Assembly: GCA_031551255.1 (NCBI GenBank)
Contig: JAVBNW010000133.1
Location: 1-10,292, forward strand
Length of the DNA: 10,292 nt
Source of the DNA: JAVBNW01 sp031551255
Lineage (GTDB): Bacteria > Bacillota > Clostridia > Christensenellales > UBA1750
Direction of reading: 5' to 3'
Shown here: positions 1 through 6,149 of the stretch, one piece after another
Layout: each line of letters opens with the position of its first letter
How positions within the stretch are numbered: position 1 is the stretch's first letter
Notes under the pieces: generated by a model
Seen by the model: only the letters and a program-made list of their open reading frames with translations
Databases searched by the model: none
What the model was told of the DNA's origin: nothing
Position numbers and translations under genes: made by a program

Positions 1-640
1 GCATATCCTCGCCGTTGTGGGTGGCCCTGATGTACCATGTTTGATGGTTCAGCCCCGCGCAGATGATGTCGAGCTCTTCCGCTTTGAGCCCGAGCGCCTT
101 GGCCATGAGGTGATGCCCGCCCTGCACGCCGTGGCACAGCCCAACCGCGCGCACGCCGCCGTACTTGATCGCCGCCCAAGTCATCATGGCGTTGGGATTG
201 GCGTAATTCAAAAGCAGCGCGTCCGGCGCGCACACCTTACGCATATCGTTGCAAAGATCGAGCATGAACGCCACGCCGCGCTGGCCGTACATGATGCCCC
301 CCGCCGCGAGCGTATCCCCTACGCATTGGTCGAGCCCATATTTGAGCGGAATTTCGATGTCCGTCTCAAAACCTTCCAACACGCCGATGCGTACGACGTT
401 GAACACGTACTTCGCGCCCTCGAGCGCCTCGAGCAGATTGAGCTTAGAACTGATGCGGATATTGAGGCCGTTGCCCTCGATATCGCGCTGGCACAGCTTC
501 GTTACCATATCCAGGTTGTGCTGATTGATATCCATAAACGAGAGTTCTATATGGCGAAACTCCGGCACCGCTAAAAGATCGCTGAGAAGCTTGCGGGTAA
601 AGCCTACCGAACCCGCGCCGATGAAAGCGGCTTTGAACAT
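1..640 (-). CDS. GH4 family NAD-dependent alpha-glycosidase (alpha-galactosidase/galacturonidase-like), N-terminal part
   Basis: This is a glycoside hydrolase family 4 enzyme. The family cleaves glycosides in the cytoplasm through transient oxidation at C3 by bound NAD and beta-elimination, and needs a divalent metal. The reading frame starts at an ATG whose codon ends at base 640, after an AAAGGAG ribosome site, and runs off the left edge, leaving 213 codons of an expected 430-480. Visible motifs are the Rossmann loop IGAGSVGFTRKLL (residues 7-19), VGDTLAAGGIMYGQR (about 107-121), NYANPNAM (145-152), GLCHGVQ (167-173) and GLNHQTWY (196-203). By family precedent Cys169 and His199 are the metal ligands. 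The family usually has TLGPGG where this protein has TLAAGG, as far as I recall. CHGVQ with NHQTW leans towards the LplD/alpha-galacturonidase or alpha-galactosidase branch, but substrate specificity cannot be fixed from this fragment. It follows a sugar isomerase and a GH127 gene on the same strand. Confidence 0.9.
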   Translation of the reverse strand, partial: MFKAAFIGAGSVGFTRKLLSDLLAVPEFRHIELSFMDINQHNLDMVTKLCQRDIEGNGLNIRISSKLNLLEALEGAKYVFNVVRIGVLEGFETDIEIPLKYGLDQCVGDTLAAGGIMYGQRGVAFMLDLCNDMRKVCAPDALLLNYANPNAMMTWAAIKYGGVRAVGLCHGVQGGHHLMAKALGLKAEELDIICAGLNHQTWYIRATHNGEDM

Positions 641-657
641 AGGTTTTCTCCTTTCAA

Positions 658-674
658 GCGCCGTTTCAAGGCGC
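658..674 (-). other. Small hairpin in the leader of the GH4 gene
   Basis: The stem GCGCC/GGCGC (5 bp, 7-base loop) lies just upstream of the GH4 ribosome binding site on the minus strand. TTTCAAG occurs on both sides of one arm, giving a short direct repeat (plus strand 652-658 and 664-670). It could be a leader stem or half of an operator. It does not match the catabolite-response (cre) consensus well enough to be called one. Confidence 0.3.
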
Positions 675-680
675 GAAAAG

Positions 681-711
681 CGTATACATAGATCATCCAA
701 CGGTTTGGCAA
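681..711 (-). promoter_or_regulatory. Possible weak promoter for the GH4 gene
   Basis: On the minus strand TTGCCA (706-711; 5 of 6 matches to the -35 consensus) is followed after 19 bases by TATACG (681-686; 4 of 6). The transcript would start near base 674 and have a short leader before the ATG ending at 640. The spacing is long and the -10 is imperfect, so this is only a candidate. It fits with the terminator-like hairpin immediately upstream, which would give GH4 its own transcript. Confidence 0.3.
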
Positions 712-724
712 GACGCCGCCCCCA

Positions 725-751
725 TAAAAAGGAAGCGCAGAGCGGCTGCGC
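725..751 (-). terminator. Terminator-like hairpin upstream of the GH4 gene
   Basis: Read on the minus strand, GCGCAG - CCGCT - CTGCGC forms a 6-bp GC-rich stem with a 5-base loop, followed at once by TTCCTTTTTA. This is the layout of a rho-independent terminator. It lies about 270 bases beyond the isomerase stop codon and before the GH4 promoter candidate. It may therefore end or attenuate the upstream GH127-isomerase transcript. The T tract is interrupted by CC, which lowers confidence. Confidence 0.45.
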
Positions 752-989
752 CGCCCAGCGCGCCAGATCGTGAAAAAGCCTCGGTCGCTCGCGTCTCTCA
801 GAAGAAGAACCTATCCCCGAGTCGGCCCAGTGGGCCGAACAGACGAGGGAGAATACCAGCGAAGCGCGTCCGCCGGCGCAACGAAGCGGGTGGTCAATAT
901 CACCTCGTAACAGGCGATTCTAGCTTCTTTGTGTTTTTGCCGGCCGAACCATCGCACCTTCTCCGTCGAGCTATCTTCGGCGGGGGGCT
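752..989. other. Intergenic stretch with no recognised gene
   Basis: This GC-rich stretch between the isomerase and GH4 genes has no supported coding region. A minus-strand frame is open from 1110 down to 811, but it begins inside the isomerase gene, has no ribosome site and resembles no family I can name. A clear short inverted repeat is present: TCGGCCCA-G-TGGGCCGA at 822-838, which can fold into a 6-bp stem with a 5-base loop. G and C hexamers at 982-987 and in the adjacent palindrome could pair alternatively. The section could be a dispersed repeat or structured RNA. Nothing in it identifies a known class. Confidence 0.5.
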
Positions 990-1015
990 CACGGGGGGTA
1001 CGCGTACCCCCCGTG
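990..1015. repeat. Perfect 26-bp palindrome just after the isomerase stop codon
   Basis: Bases 990-1015 are identical to their own reverse complement. The centre is TACGCGTA, the flanks are runs of six G and six C, and the ends are CAC and GTG. It lies 6 bases beyond the isomerase stop codon, so it would form a very stable stem at the 3' end of that message. No T tract follows on either strand, so it is not a canonical intrinsic terminator. It could protect the 3' end, act as a processing site, bind a dimeric protein or be a repeat. Confidence 0.6.
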
Positions 1016-1021
1016 CCGTAA

Positions 1022-1780
1022 CTACGCCAGTGCCTGCTTAAACGCGCGCAGCGCCTCGCGCGCGCCGCCCATCTGCGAATAGGTCTTTTCGGTTTCAAAC
1101 TCGATGACATGCCATATGGCCCCGCCGGCCTCCGCCTCTGCCACCGCAGCCTTCAGGTCGTGATCGTCGCTGCCGAACATCGCGTCGTGCCCGTGATCCG
1201 GGTTGCCCGCCTTGAAGGGCTTAAAGTGCGTAGTGCGCAGGCGGCCCTTGAACTTTTTGAGCTCCGCCATCAAATCCATGCCGCCCTGCAAGCCGTTGCC
1301 GGTATCGATCTGCGGAAAGATATCTCCCGACATCGCGCCGAAGAAGATCTCCCACGCGGTTTTGCCGCCAAACTTGGTATCGAATTCGTGCGCATGGTTG
1401 TGGTAGCCCAGGTGCATACCCTGTTCCTTGAGCTTGACGTTCGCGGCGTTCATGCGCTGTGCAAACTGCTCCCATGCCTGCGCGTCGTCGCCCTTGAGGA
1501 AAGGGACGACCACGGTATCCACCCCAATGGCCTTCATGTAGGCGACCGTAGCCGCAAAGTTTACGCCCTCGAGCGATTCCAGCGGCACATGCCAGCCGCA
1601 AATGCGCAGGCCGGTCTCCTCCAGCGCGCTTTTCACCGCCTGCGGAAGATGCGAGAAAGGCCCGAAGAATTCGACGCCGTCGTAGCCCATGTCCTTTACT
1701 TTTTGAAGCGTCCCCTTCATATCGGTAAACAGCGTGCCTCTGACGGAATACAGGCCCAGTGCGATCGGAAGCTTATTCAT
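1022..1780 (-). CDS. Sugar isomerase/epimerase, TIM-barrel (AP-endonuclease-2/IolE-like) family
   Basis: This is a 252-residue cytoplasmic TIM-barrel protein of the xylose-isomerase-like family, whose members isomerise, epimerise or eliminate sugars and keto-sugars at a metal centre. Visible motifs are GYDGVEFFG (residues 32-40), CGWHVPLE (61-68), LGYHNHAHEF (124-133), PQIDTGNG (156-163), then THFKPF and IWHVIEFET, which carry the usual Glu/Asp/His metal and substrate ligands. The start was chosen at the ATG ending at 1780 because a GGAGGAG ribosome site lies 7 bases before it. A 23-codon upstream extension lacks one. It lies between GH127 and GH4 genes on the same strand, so it probably handles the sugar they release or an oxidised sugar. 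YcjR-like 3-keto-sugar epimerases belong to this fold. The exact substrate is unknown. The length is slightly short for the family but complete. Confidence 0.88.
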   Translation of the reverse strand: MNKLPIALGLYSVRGTLFTDMKGTLQKVKDMGYDGVEFFGPFSHLPQAVKSALEETGLRICGWHVPLESLEGVNFAATVAYMKAIGVDTVVVPFLKGDDAQAWEQFAQRMNAANVKLKEQGMHLGYHNHAHEFDTKFGGKTAWEIFFGAMSGDIFPQIDTGNGLQGGMDLMAELKKFKGRLRTTHFKPFKAGNPDHGHDAMFGSDDHDLKAAVAEAEAGGAIWHVIEFETEKTYSQMGGAREALRAFKQALA

Positions 1781-1859
1781 ATGTTTTCTCCTCCCTGTCG
1801 TTGGATTCGGAACCTCGGGCCTGCCAATGCCTTCCGGCAAACAGGCCATGGATGCCCTT

Positions 1860-1887
1860 AGTATATCACACCCCGCGGCGCACGCAA
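1860..1887 (-). promoter_or_regulatory. Possible internal promoter before the isomerase gene
   Basis: On the minus strand there is an extended -10, TGATATACT (-10 box 1860-1865), with TTGCGT at 1882-1887 as a poor -35 (3 of 6) after 16 bases. Transcription would start near 1853 and give a leader of about 70 bases before the isomerase ATG. The -35 box lies inside the hairpin that follows the GH127 stop codon. If active, the isomerase and GH4 could be expressed without GH127. Confidence 0.38.
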
Positions 1888-1901
1888 GCCGTGCGCACCG
1901 C
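1875..1901 (-). other. Hairpin directly after the GH127 stop codon
   Basis: The stem pairs GCGG with CCGC and CGCACG with CGTGCG, with a 2-base bulge and a 5-base loop, ending 2 bases from the GH127 stop codon. No T tract follows, so it is not a standard terminator. It could stabilise the upstream message or reduce read-through into the isomerase gene. It overlaps the candidate promoter at 1860-1887. Confidence 0.45.
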
Positions 1902-1903
1902 TG

Positions 1904-3703
1904 TTACGCGCGCGGGAAGTACAGCGTATAGCGTTGGTTGTGGATGTTGTAAAGCGGCGTAAACCTCAGGTTTTCCTTCTGGCCGACGGTCTTCCAGCCC
2001 AGCTTCCAGGTGCCCCACTGGCGCTCGTCGTCCGGCGTGAACAGCGCGCGGGGGTGATCGGGATCGTACGCAAGCGCGGGCTCGCCGTCCGTAAGGCCGG
2101 CCAGCGCTACGGGGCCGTCTAAAAAGGCGGCGTAACCGGGCGCGTCGTCCAGGGGATGCAGCGTAATAGTCTTGGGAAGGGTTACGTTCAACCGCGCGCT
2201 CCCCCACTCCCTGTCAATGCGCGCAAAGCCTCCGCGCATCTCGTATGCGATCTCGCGCCCGGCCTCATCTTCGATGCGTATGGCCCCGGCGATCCACCAC
2301 GGAACTCTGATTTTAACTGCAAACGCTTGACCCTGACCCTCAATCGTCAGAGCAAACCGCATCGCTTCGGCGCGGATTTCCCCGCTTATGTCATCCCGCA
2401 GCGACAGCTTGACATCCTTGGCAAGGCCTACATCCTTCGCGGGCAATGTAAGGTCGTAGGGAAAAAACTGGCACGCGTACACCTCGCGCGGGGCGGCATA
2501 GCAAAGGCTCTGCCCCAGCATCGTGGCATTCGCCTGCACCAGCGTGCCGTGACAGCACCAGAAATCGTCGGTTTTTGAGCCCCAGCGTTTCTTGGCTCCG
2601 GGCTGCATCGGCAAAAAGTAGCTGACGATTTCGGATGTTTCCGGCGTCTCCTCGGTTTGTTCGCACGGATAGAAGGGCTGGTAATACCCTTGCGCGAGGA
2701 TGCCGTTGTACAGGTTGCGCTCCCAATAGTCCATATAGCGGGCGTCGCCCTCCACGCGGAACAGAAAATCCGCCAGGCGCATCATGTTGTATACCGTACA
2801 GTGTTCCTGGTTCTTATCCCCCAGCCGCGCGGCCTGCTTGCGCATCGGCGACCACACCTCGCCCGAGGTTTGCCCGCCGGTCGCGTAAAAGCCGCGGTCC
2901 TCGACCGCAAGCTTCCAATAAGCCTTGGCAATGGCGAGATACCGCGCCTCGCCCGTCACCTCGTATGCCTTGCACACGCCCAGGATTTCGGGGATGGTCG
3001 TATTCGCATGCATGTTCGTCAATACGTCCTCGCCGCGCAGCAGCGCTTCATAGTAACGGGGGCGCTCGTATCGGCGCATCAGCTCGGCAAAATCCTCATC
3101 GCCGGTCAGGCGGTAAAGATCCGCCCAGGCCTCCATCATGCCGCCCGTTTCGGTGCGGTCCATCAAGTCGCTCATCTCGTCGCGCGAAATGCCCTCGGTG
3201 TACCTGAGAAACCACTTCGCCGCGCCGCGCGCGATATCCGCCGCCTGCTCGATGCCCGCATATTCGCAGGCGTCCGCGAGCCCCATCAGCGTTTTGTGCA
3301 AGGTATAGTGCGGCGCCCAGATGGATTTGCCGTCCCTGATCCACCAAAGGTACTTTTCCGGTATGGTAAAGCACCATTCCCCGCCGTTTTCCTGCTGGCA
3401 GCGGGCAATCTCCTGAACCACGTACGCGGCGCGCGCCTTGTGCCGTCCGTCGCCCGTTTCGCGGTACATGCGCGCGGTTCCCGACAGCCAGTGCCCGGTA
3501 AAGTGCCCGCGAAGCTGGCAGGTGGGCAGCTCCCATCCGCCATGGAAGCCCTCCGGCAGCGAGCGCAGGCTGACAAGCCCGGCCTCCTGCCGGTAGTTGT
3601 ACAAGATGTTCTCCTCGTCAAGCTCCATCAAATAGCGAAAATTGGCGTCCCTCTGCCTGGCGAGCAGACCGCCAGCGATGTTCGCGTGCACATTGATCGG
3701 CAT
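1904..3703 (-). CDS. GH127-family beta-L-arabinofuranosidase (DUF1680), cytoplasmic
   Basis: This 599-residue protein matches the GH127/DUF1680 family, zinc-dependent enzymes that remove beta-L-arabinofuranose from arabino-oligosaccharides by a cysteine nucleophile. The expected centre is present: Glu300 and Cys302 in QEHCTVYNM, and the pair Cys383-Cys384 in DFWCCHGT. By comparison with Bifidobacterium longum HypBA1, one of the pair (Cys383) is the nucleophile and the other ligands hold zinc. GGQTSGEVW carries Glu282, the likely acid/base, and NMHANTTIPE (230-239) is the conserved histidine region. The N-terminal two thirds is the (alpha/alpha)6 barrel, and the rest is the beta-sandwich part ending NIHNQRYTLYF. 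There is no signal peptide, so the substrate must be imported. The ATG ending at 3703 is preceded by TAGGAGGG. Related families (GH146 and others) share the fold, so the exact linkage is an inference. Confidence 0.9.
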   Translation of the reverse strand: MPINVHANIAGGLLARQRDANFRYLMELDEENILYNYRQEAGLVSLRSLPEGFHGGWELPTCQLRGHFTGHWLSGTARMYRETGDGRHKARAAYVVQEIARCQQENGGEWCFTIPEKYLWWIRDGKSIWAPHYTLHKTLMGLADACEYAGIEQAADIARGAAKWFLRYTEGISRDEMSDLMDRTETGGMMEAWADLYRLTGDEDFAELMRRYERPRYYEALLRGEDVLTNMHANTTIPEILGVCKAYEVTGEARYLAIAKAYWKLAVEDRGFYATGGQTSGEVWSPMRKQAARLGDKNQEHCTVYNMMRLADFLFRVEGDARYMDYWERNLYNGILAQGYYQPFYPCEQTEETPETSEIVSYFLPMQPGAKKRWGSKTDDFWCCHGTLVQANATMLGQSLCYAAPREVYACQFFPYDLTLPAKDVGLAKDVKLSLRDDISGEIRAEAMRFALTIEGQGQAFAVKIRVPWWIAGAIRIEDEAGREIAYEMRGGFARIDREWGSARLNVTLPKTITLHPLDDAPGYAAFLDGPVALAGLTDGEPALAYDPDHPRALFTPDDERQWGTWKLGWKTVGQKENLRFTPLYNIHNQRYTLYFPRA

Positions 3704-3771
3704 GTGCTTCCCTCCTATCGATTTTTCGAGTCTCTTCCATGAGCGCCGCGGCGTTTACCATACAGAAGCGT

Positions 3772-4701
3772 CTAAAACGCATCCAACGAAAAGAACACCG
3801 GATCGCAGGCCGCTGCGATGAGCGCTTCGGTGGTTGTCAGCGTCTTCTCCAGCGCCACGGGCGAGAGCAGCTTGAGCATCATGTGGACGTCGAGGTCTTC
3901 CTCGCCCTGCGCATCCGGCCACAAGGGGCGCGGAATCTTCGCGCGCAAGGGCAATCCGGCGAGTTGCGCCGCAGCTCTAAGCGCCTCGGGCAAAAGCTTC
4001 GCAAGCGCCGGCGCGGCCATCCATTCGGATGCGTAAAACGCGGGCTTTGCGCCTTCTTTCTGCTTCATATCTCCGATCATCACATAGCCCTGAACGCGCC
4101 CATCCGCCTCCAGAACGAATGCCGTTTTCATCATGTTGGGCGCCCATTCCTGCCAATAGGCGAGCGTATCCCGAGCGATCGCGCACGGAAAGCTCGATGC
4201 GTATAGATCGTACAGGCCGCGCATCGCGTCAAGATCGCCGGGCCGGTACGGCCGCAAACAGATATCGTCCGGAAGCTCCGCCGCCGGAAGATCGAACGCA
4301 ACCCGCGCAAGCGGCGCGCTTTGAAAGCCCGCCTTTAGATATAGCTCGTCCGCGCCGGAAAACAGCATCGACACCTTCATGCCAAGCGCCTTCATCCTGT
4401 CGTCGGCCATATCCAGCAGGCGAAACGCCAGGCCCCTGTGCCGGTATTCGGGCCGGGCGCCCACATCGGCGATGCCCCCCATGGGCACCGCACGGCCGCA
4501 AAGGTACATCCTTCGCGGCACGATGCGCACCGCCGCAGCGATGACGCCACCATCCACCGCCACGAGCGTGTTGCGGATATCCTGCTCCGGCTCGAACTCG
4601 TAATGGCGCACGAAGTAATCGCGCGGGGTGTCGGGAAAGCACAGATCGCAATTGTCGTACCACAGTTCCAGTTCCTCGGGCTTTAAGGGGCGAAATTCCA
4701 T
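3772..4701 (-). CDS. GNAT-family N-acetyltransferase, two-domain (Eis-like)
   Basis: The 309-residue protein transfers an acyl group, usually acetyl from acetyl-CoA, to an unknown acceptor. The first GNAT domain covers about residues 1-140, with the acetyl-CoA motif IADVGARPEYRHRGLAFRLL at 77-96 (RHRGLA is the pyrophosphate-binding turn), then FSGADELYLKAGF typical of the last GNAT strand. A second, degenerate GNAT-like half (about 148-309) ends in DPVFFSLDAF, as in Eis-type and Bacillota relatives. It lacks the long C-terminal sterol-carrier domain of Eis. The start was placed at the ATG ending at 4701 because AAAGGAG lies 8-9 bases before it. The frame stays open for 18 more codons into the neighbouring repeat element, but that extension has no ribosome site. 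A 68-base gap separates it from the GH127 gene, and functional linkage to sugar use is not evident. Confidence 0.85.
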   Translation of the reverse strand: MEFRPLKPEELELWYDNCDLCFPDTPRDYFVRHYEFEPEQDIRNTLVAVDGGVIAAAVRIVPRRMYLCGRAVPMGGIADVGARPEYRHRGLAFRLLDMADDRMKALGMKVSMLFSGADELYLKAGFQSAPLARVAFDLPAAELPDDICLRPYRPGDLDAMRGLYDLYASSFPCAIARDTLAYWQEWAPNMMKTAFVLEADGRVQGYVMIGDMKQKEGAKPAFYASEWMAAPALAKLLPEALRAAAQLAGLPLRAKIPRPLWPDAQGEEDLDVHMMLKLLSPVALEKTLTTTEALIAAACDPVFFSLDAF

Positions 4702-4735
4702 GGGCAGGCTCCTTTCTTGGGCGCAATCGGCCATT

Positions 4736-4900
4736 GTATAGTCAACCAACCCCAAAAGCGGGCAAGCGAGCGAGAGGTTTTTCCCCAGGGCAAGGAGGCG
4801 TAAGCAGGCGTAGCCGGCAGCTACGCAGACCGGAGCCCGACGCCGCCATGCGGGAAAAGACCCGCTCGCCTGCTCTGCATTTTGGGTGGGTTGACTATAC
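4736..4900. repeat. MITE-like inverted-repeat element, copy 1 (about 165 bp)
   Basis: The element has long imperfect terminal inverted repeats. The left end GTATAGTCAACC at 4736-4747 matches the reverse complement of 4889-4900, and the match continues inward for about 50 bases through AAAA and GCGAGCG blocks on both sides. The middle holds GGGCAAGGAGGCG (4788-4800) and a CGACGCCGCC block (4840-4849). There is no coding capacity for a transposase. The ends read TATAG...CTATA, compatible with a TA target-site duplication as seen for IS630/mariner-type MITEs. The right end touches the stop codon of rmuC, and the left end lies 34 bases upstream of the acetyltransferase start. A second copy begins at 10154 and a related shorter one lies at 9157-9267. 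Confidence 0.75.
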
Positions 4901-6123
4901 TACCAGGTTTCCTCGTCGGTTCCGGTTCCGAGCAGCTCCCGCGCGTCTTCCTCGGGCATCTCCTCTACCGAGCGCAGACGGCGCTCGATGGTGCGGGTCT
5001 TGCGGGTGGCATCCTCGATGGAGTTCGCGGCGGTGCTCAGCGCGCGCTGCGTCTTTTCCAGCGTTTGCGCAAAGCGCCCGAAATCGGTCTTTACGGCGCC
5101 GAGCAGCTGCCACACCTCGGCGGAGCGCTTCTCGATGGCCAGCGTGCGAAAGCCCATTTGCAGGCTCGTGAGCAGCGCGCACAGCGTCGTGGGGCCGGAT
5201 ACGGTGACGCGATAGTCCCTCTGCAGCTGCTCTACAAGGCCCTCTTGCCTAAGCGTCTCGGCATACAGCCCCTCCACCGGCAGGTATAGGATCGCAAAAT
5301 CCGTAGTCAGCGGGGGATTGATGTACTTATCGCGGATGGAGCGCGCCTGCACCTTGATCGCCTCGCCGAGCGCCTTGGCCTGCGCGGCCACCTGCGCGGC
5401 GTCGCCCGCGTCGTACGCGTCCATCAGCCGCGCGTAGTCCTCCTGCGGAAACTTCGCGTCGATCGGCAGAAGGACTTCTTCCTCGCCCCCGCCCGGCATG
5501 CGCACGGCAAAATCCACCCTCTCCTGCGAGCCCTTCTTCACCTGCGCGCCGCGCTCATACTGCCCGGGCGCGAGCATCTGCTCAAGCAGCGCCGCCAGCT
5601 GAATTTCGCCCCAGGTTCCGCGGGTTTTCACGTTGGTGAGCACTTTTTTAAGGTCTCCCACCCCCGCCGCGAGGGATTGCATTTCGCCAAGCCCCCTATA
5701 CACCGCCTCCAGCCTTTGGGATACCTGCGCAAAACTCTGGTTCAGCTTGTCGTCCAGCGTCTTTTGCAGCTTCTCATCCACGGTTTGGCGCATGGCCTCC
5801 AGGCGCTGCGCGTTGTCCTTTTGCATCGCCTCGGCCCTTAAGTCCATCGTCATCCGCTGGGCCTCAAGCTGCTGGGACATGGCTCCCAGGCGCTGCTCCA
5901 CCTGCGCGCGCAGGCGGTCGGTGCGCTCCTCCTCGGCGAGCATGCTGCGCGCTACGGCCTGCCCCTGTTGCGCAAACATGCCGCCCAGCGCGCCGAGCGC
6001 GGCGTCCAAGCGGTCCACCGTGCGCTGGGTCTCCTCGGCCCTGCACTCGGCCCTGCGAGCGCACAAAATCACCACAACCCCCACCGCGAACGCCGATACC
6101 AGGATCGCAAACATGATCTCCAT
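4900..6123 (-). CDS. rmuC: RmuC family DNA recombination-limiting protein
   Basis: RmuC is a membrane-anchored protein of the PD-(D/E)XK nuclease superfamily, linked genetically in E. coli to limiting recombination at inverted repeats. This copy has 407 residues. A single N-terminal membrane segment spans residues 4-21, a long coiled coil about 30-150, and the RmuC core about 150-370. Motifs are KTRGTWGE (166-173), VDFAVRMP (203-210), PIDAKFP (220-226, the likely catalytic D-x-K site with Asp204), YINPPLTTDFAILYLPVEGLY (267-287) and VSGPTTLCALL (308-318). The first ATG (ending 6123) is 11 bases after AGAGG. An in-frame ATG three codons on is less well placed. It follows the lipoprotein gene by 26 bases, so they probably form an operon. 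Its TAG stop abuts the repeat element at 4736-4900. Confidence 0.93.
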   Translation of the reverse strand: MEIMFAILVSAFAVGVVVILCARRAECRAEETQRTVDRLDAALGALGGMFAQQGQAVARSMLAEEERTDRLRAQVEQRLGAMSQQLEAQRMTMDLRAEAMQKDNAQRLEAMRQTVDEKLQKTLDDKLNQSFAQVSQRLEAVYRGLGEMQSLAAGVGDLKKVLTNVKTRGTWGEIQLAALLEQMLAPGQYERGAQVKKGSQERVDFAVRMPGGGEEEVLLPIDAKFPQEDYARLMDAYDAGDAAQVAAQAKALGEAIKVQARSIRDKYINPPLTTDFAILYLPVEGLYAETLRQEGLVEQLQRDYRVTVSGPTTLCALLTSLQMGFRTLAIEKRSAEVWQLLGAVKTDFGRFAQTLEKTQRALSTAANSIEDATRKTRTIERRLRSVEEMPEEDARELLGTGTDEETW

Positions 6124-6149
6124 ACGCTATTCAACCTCTTTTGTATACA

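Noticed and set aside
17..574. Plus-strand open frame of 185 codons
   Set aside because: It lies opposite the GH4 gene, whose minus-strand translation carries several family motifs. The plus frame shows no recognisable family or ribosome site.
725..800. Possible fourth, decayed copy of the repeat element
   Set aside because: It has A-run, GCGAGCGA-like and GCCGCC blocks in a similar order, but it lacks the GGGCAAGGA core and matching ends, so the likeness is too weak.
811..1110. Minus-strand open frame of 99 codons, partly in the intergenic region
   Set aside because: It starts inside the isomerase gene in another frame, has no ribosome site, and its translation (low-complexity, Arg/Pro-rich) matches no family I recognise. 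It is kept only as part of the unexplained stretch.
1109..1861. Plus-strand open frame of 250 codons
   Set aside because: It lies opposite the isomerase gene, with no ribosome site and no family resemblance.
2657..3742. Plus-strand open frame of 361 codons
   Set aside because: It is a mirror of the GH127 gene in GC-rich DNA. The opposite strand has the zinc-site residues and a good start.
4702..4755. N-terminal extension of the acetyltransferase to the ATG ending at 4755
   Set aside because: That ATG lies inside the repeat element and has no ribosome site. The ATG ending at 4701 has AAAGGAG at good spacing.
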